DNA of 64,000 nt, from contig JAHGAU010000001.1 of NCBI GenBank assembly GCA_019925105.1, positions 3,094,486-3,158,485 on the forward strand, in the 5' to 3' direction. The notes below the pieces were generated by a model, which was not told the origin of the DNA, ran no database searches, and saw nothing but the letters and a program-made list of their open reading frames with translations. Numbering within the stretch: position 1 is the first letter of the stretch; each line of letters starts with the position of its first letter. Source of the DNA: Niebla homalea. Its lineage: Eukaryota > Ascomycota > Lecanoromycetes > Lecanorales > Ramalinaceae. Below, one piece after another: positions 1 to 11,755 of the stretch. The translations under genes were made by a program, and so were the position numbers.

Positions 1-1180
1 ATTTTTTCAGTAAGTGGGTTTGGAGGTCCATTGTCACGGCAAACATGATGTTGATATAACACAAATTTGCTCTCAAGCGTCGATAATATTCTAGATCGTG
101 CCATAGCGTTTGAACACAAATAAGCAGGTTGGAGCTGACCTGAAAAACACCACTACTGGAATGACAAAAGGTAGGAAGAGAACTGCAAGCAAAGAGGCCT
201 TGCAATCTGAAGCATGACATAATCTCTACACGAGCAAGACGGTTACCACGTATCGTAGCGAGCATCGTGATATTGAGATTCCCGACGCCATTTTAAGGAA
301 TCAAATCAAGCATATGCGCAATTTCCAGGTAATTGTCGAAGCCAAAGACCTCCGCAATCTAACAGATACCCAGTTTTGCTACCTGGGCGCACTCTTACGA
401 ATCAGATTGGTGACACATTGGAGAGAATGAAAGATGCGCAACCTTCGACCTTCTCCTTGCTCTACCCAAAACCCTCGCTGCAGCTGCCGAAAGCCGTGTA
501 GGGAAATTGACAAGGCTTGTCCTGCAAGGGTATCATACAGAGATTCCCTGTCCGATTATCAATGATGGCGAAATAAAACCTCAAGCCTCTTTGCGTGGTG
601 TTGTAACGCAGCCCAGGTACGATGAAGAGACAATCCTGGTCCCATGAATTGAGTGATAAGGTTCGGGTGAGGGATAAGAGTGTGATGACCATGTACATGA
701 AGTTGCTGGCGAACAGACACAAGGAGGCTGTTGGTCCGAACAGATGGACGGGGGATGGATAGAAGGACATTGGTGGAGAGGCAATCTGGTCTGGAACTGC
801 AGAAGTCCATCCTTGGGGCAGTTTGCCGCATGGGAATGCGAGAAACAGAGCGGACAGCAGCGGAACCGAGGCATGTGGTAGTTGATGGCAAGAACGTGAA
901 GCCGGGCATACTAGTATTGTACCTGCTAGTAGTGATATCCTGCAGGAGTACTTAAAGCTTGAGGCTCAGGTCATGAAGCCGGAAAGAAACGCGTGAGCTA
1001 TGCCCTTTTGCGAACCTTATGTTATCGTGGCCTGCGCAAGAGAACGCATAAAGAAAAGTCTCACAGCAGACGGTCTGCATCGTATCATGCTTTGTATTCT
1101 GATCTATTCTAATTGTCTTACTCAAACATCGTCAAACTGTGCTTCCTAGCGTGGGAAACTCCAGCTCTCAAGCGGAAATC
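1..1180. other. No supported gene; 3' flank of the PKS
   Basis: Base composition is normal and not RIPed. Overlapping short open frames of about 75-116 codons occur between 460 and 955 on both strands, but none shows a recognisable domain and they overlap one another. A degraded gene fragment or the end of a neighbour outside the window is possible. I see no tRNA or repeat here. Confidence 0.5.
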
Positions 1181-4100
1181 CTAATGAATGAACCCAATCT
1201 CTTTCCAGATGTGGACATATTTTCTTACCACTTCCTCACTTACCGGGCCTACCGCAGCAAGCGTCTTCGAATGCTCGACAGCCTTCTTGGTATCTAGCAC
1301 AAGCCCGCCGCAGGACATGCGTAGATAATTGCTATCCAAGAACTCCAGCAGTGTGGCTGCCGGGTTATTCCGCTGCGGTGCCTTTCGCACACGTTCGACC
1401 CACTCGTTGAAGGGGATTAGATTTGGAATTCCCAGTGCGTCGGAGAGGATAGCATTCATCTCACTCCACGGCTGACCGACGGGGTTCTCGATGTGGTAGA
1501 TCGGGTAGAGTGGATGATCTGAGAGGATTATGTCCGAAAGGCTGGCTGCAATGTCGTTGACGGGGGTCCAGTAGACTTTGCCGCCTACATCGGGCAAGGC
1601 GTTCAAGGTCTGGGAAGACTTGACCAGAAAGCCAAAGTGTTCCATTGGGTTCCAATAACCGCTGGTCTTGGAGCCAGCGATTTGCCCCAGGCGGACGGCC
1701 GTGGTGCGGAAACGGTTGGGGTGCTTGTGGAGTGTCTCGTCGAGCATTCTTTCGCAGCCCCATTTGGCGTCTCCATAGCCATTAGGTAGCACGGTGTCGA
1801 TGTCGACTCTAACCTCAGGGACCATGGTCTTTTCTGCGCCGTTGCCCAGACCATAGTGGCCCACGACCCCGATGGATGATACCAATTGAAAGGTGAACTT
1901 GAACTCCTCGGTACGCCGGGATGTGACGTCGGATGCAAAGTCAACCAGATTACGCATTACCTGAAATTGCGACTCGAAGCCGGCAAGGGCGCGCTTGGCG
2001 CTCATCGGCCATGCATTATGTATGAGGTGGGTAACGGACGATACTAGGCCCTCGTATTCAGCACTTGAAAGGCCCAGCATTGACTTTGAGCAATCAGTTT
2101 GTAAAACCATAAGCTTGGGCCTTATAGTGTCGAAAGTTCGAATGCCCTTCTCCCTCATAGCTTTCTGTTGGCGTACGTAAGGCTCTGTCCTGTGCGTGCG
2201 GTTCAGGCACACGACTGTCTTCACGTTGGACATTTGCGCGATTAGGTCGACTAGGTGGCTTCCTAGACCTCCAGTCGCGCCCGTTATCAGAACCACCTTC
2301 GCATTATCACTCAAGGTAGCAATTGAAGACGAAGTTGGTGGGGCCGAGAAGCCGGCAGTATACTTTGTCACATAATCGTCGACCGCCTTCTTGCGAGCTG
2401 CAAGGGCAGCTGTCTCCTGCTCGGATCGTACTGGCATGACTTCTTGTTTGAAACCCAATTCCCCAGTCGTAGCAGCTGAAGCCGAAACATCCTCAATGTC
2501 TGCCAGCGATGTGGTCGGATGATTTGCATTCGTATCTCCGCATAGCAATTGTCTTAGATCAGCCACTGTTGGGCAATCAAGGAAGAGAGTCTCGTGTTGA
2601 ATGTCAAGCTGAAGCTCATCGCGCAGTCGACTGACGATGACGAGCGACAGGAGAGAGTCAACTCCAGAGTCAGCGAAGTCGGTGTCGTCGGTAAGATCTT
2701 CTATAGCCACTCCGCTCTCTTCCGAGATGATCGCCAAAGCACGCTGAAAATCGGCCTTCAGAGCAAAGGGACCTTCTTCGCTGGAGGGTGAAGTTACTCC
2801 GGTAGATTCGGTCTCACGCGCTGAATCGCTAGAGCTTCCAGTGGCATCATCCTCAGATCCTCCTAGAAATTCCTTGAGGTCGCGGACTGTGGGGCAATCG
2901 TAGAACAAGGAATTAAAGTCAAAGTCGAGCCCAAGCTCCTCCTTGAACCGAGCGGAGATGGTCAGACTCATAAGGGAATCGATTCCAACCTCAGTGAAGT
3001 CTGTGCCATCAGACAGATCCGTCAATGCGAGGCCGCTCTCCTCGGCTATGATTGACAAGGCCCCGGTGATCTTCGAGTCTTGAGGGGGCCCACTCTTCGG
3101 ACCAGGAGCCATTGCAGAGCTTGCGGAAGGAGCGGATCCTGCGGTAATAGGGTGTTTCTTCGGTGATCCTTGCTGTGTTTTGCTACCGCTTTCAATTGAC
3201 AGAATGACCTTCAGGACCCGTCGTGGAACGCCTTGGATCTAGAACACATCGTCAGGACATGATCTTACCTTTCAGCAACACATGAGATGGACGTACCGCA
3301 ATCTGTCCAAAGAACGCCACGACTTTCTCGCCGTCGAAGATAACAACATCGCCATGCCAAATTTTGTCCTGGCCTTCGACCATGCGGGTATACGTAGTAT
3401 ATGTTTTGTCGAAATCCATAGGCTCGAACATCTGAAAAGATCCCCAGCCGTGATTCATGAAGACCTCGACATCCAGGTCAGTGCTGTCATTGCAATTCAT
3501 GGTGAATCCGCATGACTGCGTAAGAGAATCAATTAGGGCTGGATGAGTGTGAAAGTCGCCACCTCTTCTCACAGTGCCAAAGCTTAGACTACTCGAGGCT
3601 TCGAGTGTCTTGCTATTGAGCACTATCTCATCTATCGCGCGATAGTCGTCATGGAAACGTGCTAGCGGCCGAATTGCGCGATACACCATTGGGCGGTTGA
3701 AACGAGCAGTATCACCCGTGGGGATCCCTTCTCGCAGGCTTTGTATCTTTTGCTTCACAACGACAGCCTCATTCTGGAGCGACTCCCGGAGGCTTCTGTC
3801 CTGGAAGCGGACAACACATCGCGAGTGCTCTTGTAGTTTCTGCTGATTCTGCGTGACTTTTCATTAGCCTATTTTACAACAAGAAATTTCCAAGTAGACA
3901 GAATGCATTGCTTACATCGAATGACATGAATCGTATTGCCGCTGTATTGGACGACCAGTCCACCTCAGTGTGGGCTTGTAGAAGCTGCTGCGTAGCGCCA
4001 GTCTTCAGGATGAGCGCCTTTGAGATGGTCATGTCTGAAATGTCCACAAGATTCTGCTGTTGCTCGGGCTGATAACACTCGAGTAGGTACTTGCCCAGGC

Positions 4101-7100
4101 TCAACGCAATATCTGCATAGACTGACGGAGTACAAAGTGGGATCCCGTCGACCTCGTGCCCCTGCACCAGCGGACTAAGATCTTTCCGGGCAATGTCAGC
4201 CTCAACAATAAGGTGAGCTTTTCGCGAATCACCAGTCTCTTCGACGATCCTGTGAATCGTCGTACTTTCAAGCTTCGAAGCATTACTGATCACCAGTGGC
4301 GCATCACCTTTGCGCAATGACCAGTCATTTACGTACTGGATCCAGTATTGTTTCAAGTCCCAACTGTATGCGGGCAAAGCCAGAACTTGGTGGGAGGCCT
4401 TGAAATCCAGGTGATACTTGGACCAGCTGATATCAGCACCTGCTTCGTAGAGATTCTTCAGCGTCAAGGCCAGGGTCTGGTAGGTCGATCGACCCCGCTG
4501 TAATGAAGCGAGCGATGTCGTCTGTGGACCCAGCACTGCCTTGACCATTGCTGAGATAGCTGGATGCGGACCAATCTCTAGCATTGTGGTCTGTTCAGTG
4601 ATCACCTGCTCGTCGCGTGCTGTTAGAAGTGCTTGAAGCATATTGACGGGCTCACGGGAATGCCGAGCTAGGTAACTAGGTCCTAAGCTGCCATTCTCTC
4701 TGATGACACTTCCGTCCAACGGGCAGAGCAACGGAATTCGCGGCCGATGGTATGTCACGACACTCGCCAATGTTTCAAAGTCTTCTAGCATAAGGTCGAT
4801 CTGAGAGGAGTGGAAAGCATAAGGGACATGCAACTCTATTGTCTTAACGCCCGCATCTGCCAGCCGTTCTTTAAAAAGTGAAACGTCCTCGTTTGGCCCA
4901 GCCAGGACCGTCTCGATGGGTGAGTTGATGCAAGCAATCTCATACTGTGTGTCTTTCAGGGCGTTTGCAACCTCACTGACTGACGCCTTCACCACGAGCA
5001 TCTTATGAGTGTTTCGAGTACACAAATCCTGGAGCAGTCTGGCTCTGGTACCGACAAGGTAGACAGTATCTGCATCTGACAAGACGCCAGCGACATTCAG
5101 AGCGGCATATTCACCCAGGCTATGTCCAACCACAGCGGTGGGAGTGATGTTCCACGACGCCCACAATTTAGCAAGCGCAAGCTGCATGCAGGCGCTTGCC
5201 AGTTGGACAACGATAGGCTCAAAGATACCTACATCTTGTTCATCAGACTGTATGACTGGCAGCATAGAAGGAAAGCCTAAAGCCTGTCCAATGCGATCCA
5301 GTCGAAGCATTTCTGTGTGGAAAAGGGAGAAATTGTCAAAGAGCGACTTCCCCATCCCAGGATACTGTGCACCTTGGCCTGTGAAGGTAAAAAGAATCTT
5401 TGGGATGCTCTTCGCTCTGGTCATTCCAGTATTGTCTTGTATAGCTTTTTCGATTTGTGCAGATATCTCTTGAATGCTTGAACCAATGAACAAGATGCGA
5501 TGTTGATGATGCATACGCCGCGCTGTTGTCGTGTAGGATAGTTTGCCAACAAGAACATCATCAGTCTGTTGCAGGAAGCTGAGCGTAGATTTAAGGTTGC
5601 CTTGCAAAGAGACGCCATTTTTGGCTGAGACAGCTACAAGATGGTGACTCCGCGGATCAGGAGCTACATTTGAAGACTTGAGCCTGGGAGCATCTTCAAG
5701 CAACAAGGCGGAATTGCCACCTGCGGCACTGAAGTTGTTGACGAAGACTCGTCTAGGCTGCGAAGGATCGGAGCTCCTTTCCCATAAGGTCGGCTCTAAG
5801 GCGATGTTGACATTTCGTTCCTGTAGATCGAGGGGAAATTTATGGTTGATCTTTGTCTTGATTCCACAATGCGGCACGATGGTGTTCTTCTGCATCATCA
5901 ACAAAACTTTGATAAGGCTAGAGACACCAGACGCAGCTTCACCATGTCCGATATTGGCCTTTGCAGATCCCAGATATAAAGCCTCACTCCGGCGCTTCTT
6001 GACCTGATCAAGGGACGGTGCGAAGGTTTCGAGAGTACTGGACATCTCCCCAGCATCGCCAGCTTGAGTGCCGGTCCCATGCATTTCCACGTATGTGACA
6101 GTATAGGGATCCACAGCGCCTTGATTCAGAATCTTGTTGAAGACGGCACGCTGAGCTCCGACATGTGGACGGGTTATCGACTCTGACTCGGCAGAATGAT
6201 TGGTGGAGGCACCAAGGATAACGCCCAGGATCGGGTCGTTGTCGGCAACAGCATCATCAAGACGCTTAACAATGACCGTTCCAATGCCTTCTCCACGGCA
6301 ATAGCCGTCAGCTTCGTCGTCAAAAGTCTTACAATTCCCCGTTCGTGAAAGAAAATGGCCTCTATCGAGACCTGCGGTAAAGTCCGGGTTCGTCAGCACA
6401 TTGGTCCCGCCCGCGATCGCGGTATCGATGTCACCTCGCCAGAGTGAATTACACGCAAGGTGAATACCAGCGAGACTCGATGAACAGGCCGTATCGACTG
6501 CGAAACTTGGCCCGCTGAAGTTGAAACAGTAATTGATACGTCCCGGTATGAACGCTCGATTGCCTCCCGGGATGAAATAGGTATCAACATTTTGTGCGCT
6601 GTTTGTCTCCATCCAATCATTGCTGGTGACTCCGTAGAAGACGCCAACACGGTCGCGTCTAGTCGATGGGGTCATATCCGGAACAATACCAGCTTGCTCG
6701 ATTGCTTCGTAAGCTGTCATTAAAGCAAGCCGTTGTGCAGGATCGATTTGCGGCGCTTCTCGAGGTGAAATATTGAAGAAGCGGGCGTCAAATTCGGCTG
6801 GGTCATCGAGCCAACAGCCGTAGGGAGTTGCGCTCGTATTTTTTCGGGATCCCGTGGGATCTACGTGTGTTTTGACATCCCAATGGAGCGCCGGGGCAGG
6901 CTTGTGGACATCCAAGCCTTGGTACAAGAGGTTCCAGAAGGCCTCGTTGTCCTTGGCGCCGGGGAACCTTCCAGACATGCCGATAATGGCAAGCTTCGGC
7001 TGACTTGGCCTGGAGGCCAACACATCTTCAGGGATGGAAGTTGTGTTACTGGTTCCTGAGGGCGACAATAGAGAGCGCAGCGATGTCTGTTTGAGAGCTG

Positions 7101-8252
7101 TGTAAATGAGCTGATCAGCTTTTGTTCCGATGGGCACAACAGTGAATCTCTGGGAGCCTGATTTGTGGAGACAGATTTGCAATTCCTCGAGGATGCTACT
7201 CCAGCGAATTGGTCTCAGCAATATCTGTCCGAGGGCATCTTTCAACAGCGACTCAAAGTTGCCACCCTCCACTGAGGGCCCCGCGCTTGATAACACAGGG
7301 ACTTGATTTGTATGCGCATGAGCCCGGTCGAGGATGAGCTCTCGGATTATGTCATCTACATCATCGTCAGAGTATAGATGGGGGGCATGGAATGGTCCGT
7401 GAATCCCATCGATATGAAACTTTTTCAGACCGAGATCTTTGAAATTGGTGGAATTCGTAATCTCTTCTAGCGAGGAAGGCGGGCCACTTAGCGTTATGCC
7501 GCTTGGAGTATGGGCGCTAATATAGGGCTTGCTAGTAAGGGGCTTCCTCTGAAATCATCAAGATTGAATCAGCAATCAACAGACGACAACACAGACGCTT
7601 TGAAAGCTGGTTGAAAACTTACCATTTCGTTACAGATCTTGGACATGGATTCAAAGGGTGTTGAGCCGCCAATAATGGTGGACCAGCTTGGATCTGAAGT
7701 ATTCAATGGCTCCAGTCTATGCGCAACATCTGTTACACGTATGCCCGTCCTGAAAGCTACAATGACAGCATCGACTGCCATTGGAATGAGCTCTAATGTA
7801 TCACGACTGCAGCTGATTGCAGCTGCTGCCAACGCTCCTGTGCAAAGGCCGAGTACACGGGTGCTGTCGGCGCAAGAGTATTGGGGACTGGCCTCACTGC
7901 ATACCCTATTCAGTTCTTTTGTTCAAGCGCGTGGAAAGGCAAGAATTCTCTTGATCAATGCCTACCTGATAAAGGTTCCGAGATGGTATATGCAAGTGGT
8001 AGCCATGTCTAAGGGTATGCAACGTGGTCCGCCTCTCTTGCGTAAGACAAGGTCGTCAACGCATGTGAACCGAGGGAGATCATCTCTGATTTCGCGAGGC
8101 AGGCTATAAATCTCGCTGCGGACTGCATTGTATGCTTTGACCAGATAATCTTCCAACACTGGGTTCTGTCTATGCCGTAGTAAGTCTTTCATGTGCGGTT
8201 CTATGTCGTATGTCTGGTCTCCAAAGAGATAGAGCTTCATATGGTCCGCCAT
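1181..8252 (-). CDS. Non-reducing polyketide synthase, SAT-KS-AT-PT-ACP-ACP-R
   Basis: Iterative type I NR-PKS that builds an aromatic polyketide from malonyl-CoA in the cytosol. I read five exons: 8252-7966, 7905-7623 (acceptor could be 7896), 7548-3916, 3848-3297 and 3238-1181. All introns are GT-AG and in phase, giving about 2270 aa. SAT spans about 1-330 with GLCTG (Cys ~117) and HGPFHAPHLY (~240-249). KS spans ~375-800 with DTACSSS (Cys ~545) and His ~680 and ~725. AT spans ~905-1215 with GHSLGEY (Ser ~1000). PT spans ~1290-1600 with GHEVDG (His ~1321) and Asp ~1508. Two ACPs carry GIDSL (Ser ~1673) and GVDSL (Ser ~1780). The C-terminal reductase (~1895-2270) has TGATGGLG and YGDAK, so release is probably as an aldehyde. 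No methyltransferase or thioesterase is seen. The start is the ATG just before the conserved SAT beginning KLYLFGDQT. Fusarubin-type PKSs are an analogue, not an assignment. Confidence 0.95.
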
Positions 8253-9215
8253 GTTGGTTCCAATGGCAGTGAGGTTGATGAGTGTAAGTGATGGTCCAAA
8301 GGCTACCCTAATACAGATTTCTGCCAAGTTTGATATTCTGTGTCTGTGGGGTTCCAGCTTGACATATAGCAGAGTCACCTCGTCCTTACTCGCGTAACCA
8401 ATACCCGATGTTGGAGATCGAGTCTCAGCCGTTGACGCAACAGCGCGCCGACGTCTGACAGTGCTACATTGGATGACATCAAGCTAAGGAGACTGGGCGA
8501 AATCTATCAACAAGGGGAAGGCTGCTTTCGCGCAGCGACAGTCCTCGGGTCCCAGCCTCCACACCTTGACCCACATCTTCGGGCAATTGCGAGGGCTCTG
8601 GTGGTCGGCAACAAGCTGGGAGACCTGACCAACACAAACATCAAACGCGAACCGTCACTGGTGGCTGGCTAGATGTCCGTAGATTATCAATGATTCAGCA
8701 GTGGCTACGACCCTAAAGACTAAGGGACTGCCTGCCGCCCCTATGTCTGCTCATGAGTAAAGTCCTCAAACCAAACATCATTCTTTCGGCTAAGAGATTT
8801 CTGGCTGAACGAGTGATTGGATCTCAAACACACTGAGCCACTTTGCCGTTGGAAGGGCATCAATGCTTGCAAGCATGTTAGGCATGCACTGACCCATGCT
8901 GTTCCGACTAGGGTCAGCTCGGGTAATATGTAATTTAATAAATCAAACGAAGTACTCGGGAGACCTCGGGCTTTCTACACACCCACGGGTCTTTGGGGGC
9001 GTAAAAGCATCGGGATCAGGGAATCGGGGAAATGCGTAGATTCTGAGGTAAGCTAATTACAATGATGCATTTTCTGGGTCCCGCTCGTACATAGCGAGCT
9101 CCCTCAGCCTCGTGTCGGTCTGCATATGTCTATTGCCTCGCCATTCAAATCTCTCTTGCAAGATTAGATCTCGGGATTATCCAGGACGCGTCGGAATATC
9201 CCTGGTAACACGCTG

Positions 9216-9264
9216 TGACCTCCTGTTGTATTGGTAAGTGACCTCCTCGTGTTATATTGGTAAG
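9216..9264. repeat. Imperfect tandem duplication, 23 and 26 bp
   Basis: Two adjacent units both begin TGACCTCCT and both end TATTGGTAAG. They differ by a 3-bp length change in the middle. The duplication lies in the PKS/flavoprotein intergenic region. Confidence 0.75.
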
Positions 9265-9347
9265 CACACGAACACCTCTGTCTCCCAACATTGGGCCTGA
9301 AGTACGAACAGGCGGGTAAGATGGAGCAGTTCTGCCCTACTATGACG

Positions 9348-9460
9348 TACCCACGTGTACCCACGTGAGATTGAGAGACCCGCATTTCGGTTTCAGACGA
9401 AGTGGATCGCTGCTGCGGCAGTGCAGCACCAGTTTCCAGGCACAAAACACGTGGGTGTAC
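9348..9460. promoter_or_regulatory. Cluster of three CACGTG boxes
   Basis: A 10-bp unit GTACCCACGT is repeated in tandem from 9348, giving CACGTG at 9352-9357 and 9362-9367. An inverted copy (ACACGTGGGTGTAC, 9447-9460) gives a third at 9448-9453. CACGTG is the classic E-box of fungal bHLH factors. Use as a regulatory site is inferred from spacing and repetition only. Confidence 0.5.
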
Positions 9461-9697
9461 GAGCTAGCAATGGAACGTTCTACCGAGGTTCGAATGCATA
9501 CGTTATGCTACCCAAGTATAACCTGTCTATGTCAGGTGATTCGCTTTGCAAAAGACCGGTCAGTCTACAAATTCTGCAGACCATATAAGACTTGATCATT
9601 GCCCCGAAGCCCAGACCACTCAAATTGAAGCACTTCATATAGTGTGGTCCAGAATAGAGCTCACTGATCTTGTCGTGCTGCAGGAAAATCTTTCATC

Positions 9698-11092
9698 ATG
9701 CGACTCCCAGGGACTGTTCTGCCAAGATACCTATTGCTTGGTTCTGTAGGCGTTACTTTAGCCCAGCAGACTCTTGAGAAAGATGTTGCGATCATCGGAG
9801 CTGGCGCTGCCGGTGTATGGGCGGCAACATTACTCGAGCAGATGGGGAAGTCCTTCGCCATTGTGGAGAAGGAGGCCAGATTTGGTGGACATACGGAGTC
9901 TTACACTGTCCCTAACACCAATACTACTATCGACTATGGTGTTCAAGGATACTCCCCTCTCGTTGATGGAAGCTACGACGTGATCGAACGATTCTTCGGG
10001 GCTTATGACGTCCCCATCTCCTATATCCATCGAACCGAGACAAGTGGTGGAACTACACGCTACTTCGACTTCCGCACGTTCCAGGAGCTGAAGAACTTCA
10101 CCTACGGCACAGATCTCAGCAGCTACACTACACAGGTAGACAAATACCCATACCTTGACTACCAAATCCAGACACCGGGCCCCATTCCCAATGATCTGAC
10201 CCTCTCATTTGGAGACTTCGTCAAGAAGTATTCGCTGCAGTCCAGTGTCTTTAATATATATTACCAAGCCGAAGGTCTTGGTGACACCCTCTCTCTTCCC
10301 GCATACTATGTCTTGAGGGAGCTGAACCTGGCGCATCTCCTCGCACTCGAACCTTCCTCCCCAGGTCTCGTGGTCACTACAGCTGGCGACAATCAAGAAC
10401 CATACCTCAAAGCGCAGGCCAAGTTTGGCAAGAATGCCCTGGTAAACTCTGTGGTCCAAAGTGCCCATCGTGACGACGACGGAGTCGAATTGACGGTTCA
10501 AACGCCATCAGGCCCGGTGAAAATCAGGACTCCTAAACTATTAGTAACGATACCGCCCACCACATCAAACATGCAGCCTTTCGATCTTGACCGCACAGAG
10601 TCCGGTTTATTCAGCAAGTTCGCCTACTCTGGCTGGTTCGTGGCCCTGGTCAATATCACCGGTCTCCCGGTCAACGCAAGCTTCCAGAATGCCGGCAGCG
10701 ACACGCTCTATAATCTTCCCAAGTTGCCGGCACTGTATCAGATTACAATCACGAAGATGAGCGGCATCTACCTCGTGCGGTATGGTTCGCCTGGCTACAT
10801 GTCCCCGAAGGATGTTCAAGCGGATATTGTGAGCTCAGTGGAAAAGATCCGTACGGCGGTCACGCCTGATGCTGGTAGCCTGGCTGTTCCCACGATTTTG
10901 GCCTTTGGTAATCACATGCCCTACACCATGCATGTAACGAGCCCTGATCTTACAGCTGGCTTTGTCGATAAGCTTTGGGGATTGCAGGGGTATCGTAGTA
11001 CGTGGTACTCCGGCGCAACCTTTACGGGAAGCTCGAGCACCGACATTTGGAATGCGACGCAGGGGATCGTTGCAAGTATGTTGGCTGCATAG
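9698..11092 (+). CDS. Secreted FAD-dependent oxidoreductase (flavin amine oxidase superfamily)
   Basis: Single-exon gene of 464 aa. Residues 1-22 form a signal peptide: a basic start, a hydrophobic core LLLGSVGVT, and a likely cut after TLA before QQ. A dinucleotide-binding loop IIGAGAAG follows (~32-39), then VEKEARFGGHTESY, the FAD-contacting pattern of the amine oxidase/phytoene desaturase superfamily. Length and layout resemble secreted fungal proteins often annotated as beta-cyclopiazonate dehydrogenase-like, but this does not fix the substrate. It lies divergently from the PKS, which suggests oxidation of the polyketide or an intermediate outside the cytosol, in the secretory path or vacuole. 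The ATG is the only one that keeps the signal peptide. No broken motif is seen. Confidence 0.88.
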   Translation: MRLPGTVLPRYLLLGSVGVTLAQQTLEKDVAIIGAGAAGVWAATLLEQMGKSFAIVEKEARFGGHTESYTVPNTNTTIDYGVQGYSPLVDGSYDVIERFFGAYDVPISYIHRTETSGGTTRYFDFRTFQELKNFTYGTDLSSYTTQVDKYPYLDYQIQTPGPIPNDLTLSFGDFVKKYSLQSSVFNIYYQAEGLGDTLSLPAYYVLRELNLAHLLALEPSSPGLVVTTAGDNQEPYLKAQAKFGKNALVNSVVQSAHRDDDGVELTVQTPSGPVKIRTPKLLVTIPPTTSNMQPFDLDRTESGLFSKFAYSGWFVALVNITGLPVNASFQNAGSDTLYNLPKLPALYQITITKMSGIYLVRYGSPGYMSPKDVQADIVSSVEKIRTAVTPDAGSLAVPTILAFGNHMPYTMHVTSPDLTAGFVDKLWGLQGYRSTWYSGATFTGSSSTDIWNATQGIVASMLAA

Positions 11093-11755
11093 ACACGAAA
11101 CGTAGCTCAGTCTGGTCATTTTGCGTACACCTCTATTAGCTCAATCAATATCGTTACTTTTTCCTACATACCTTTCTTGAGACCACCAAGGGCGAGCACT
11201 TACAGTGGTCTCACCAGGTATTATTTGCTCCCTTCCAAACTTTGAAATGTCTTTAGCATTACAAATATGCCATGTCGGAAAGCCTTCGAGTAGTAATCTG
11301 AGTAGGTTGGCTCATAAACAACCATAGTCGAGGAGATTAAGAAAAAGAAGTCTTCGATGCATGTCTACCGTTCATGAACACTCACGTCTGGACAGTCGAG
11401 GTGTAACAATGTTACAGCTACCACAAATCTTGGAACGATCTCTGAATTCTCGATGCGGCCAAGGAATTCATTGGAAAAGACTGCAAGACCAGATGGAGGC
11501 TCTGACAATACAATCAAGAAAGGCAAAAAACGTAGAGATTGAGCTTAACCGCGCAAAGGCGATCATTGATGATGGAAGACCACACCGACCCTTCACGATT
11601 TTCATGGTGGTGCATTGAAGAACGACTTGGGAAATTCAAGGTCAATGACCCAAATATCATTTCGTTTTTTGCTCTTGATGATGACTTCGTCTGTGTAAAG
11701 GATGAATTGACTATTCAGTCTGAGGGTCTGATACCTCTCTTCCATTCACGCGCAC
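11093..11755. other. Convergent intergenic region, no supported gene
   Basis: This lies between two convergent gene ends. An open frame at 11361-11618 (+, 85 codons) overlaps another at 11539-11787 in a different frame. Neither has recognisable motifs. I see no repeat or terminator hairpin. Confidence 0.5.

Larger units (their letters stand above)
8253..9697. promoter_or_regulatory. Divergent promoter region between PKS and FAD oxidoreductase
   Basis: A 1.4-kb space lies between two divergent starts. The open frame at 8469-8672 (+) has no recognisable domain and is not called. The part near the flavoprotein gene carries a tandem repeat (9216-9264) and three CACGTG boxes (9352-9453), listed separately. 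Shared control of both genes is an inference from the layout. Confidence 0.6.

Noticed and set aside
559..909. 116-codon minus frame in the left flank
   Set aside because: It overlaps two other frames of similar length, has no domain and no plausible intron structure.
1181..2400. Thioesterase/Claisen cyclase at the PKS C-terminus
   Set aside because: The segment has TGATGGLG and YGDAK of an NAD(P)-binding reductase and no GxSxG hydrolase pattern.
8469..8672. 67-codon + frame upstream of the PKS
   Set aside because: Short, no domain, and inside the divergent promoter region; cannot be supported as a gene.
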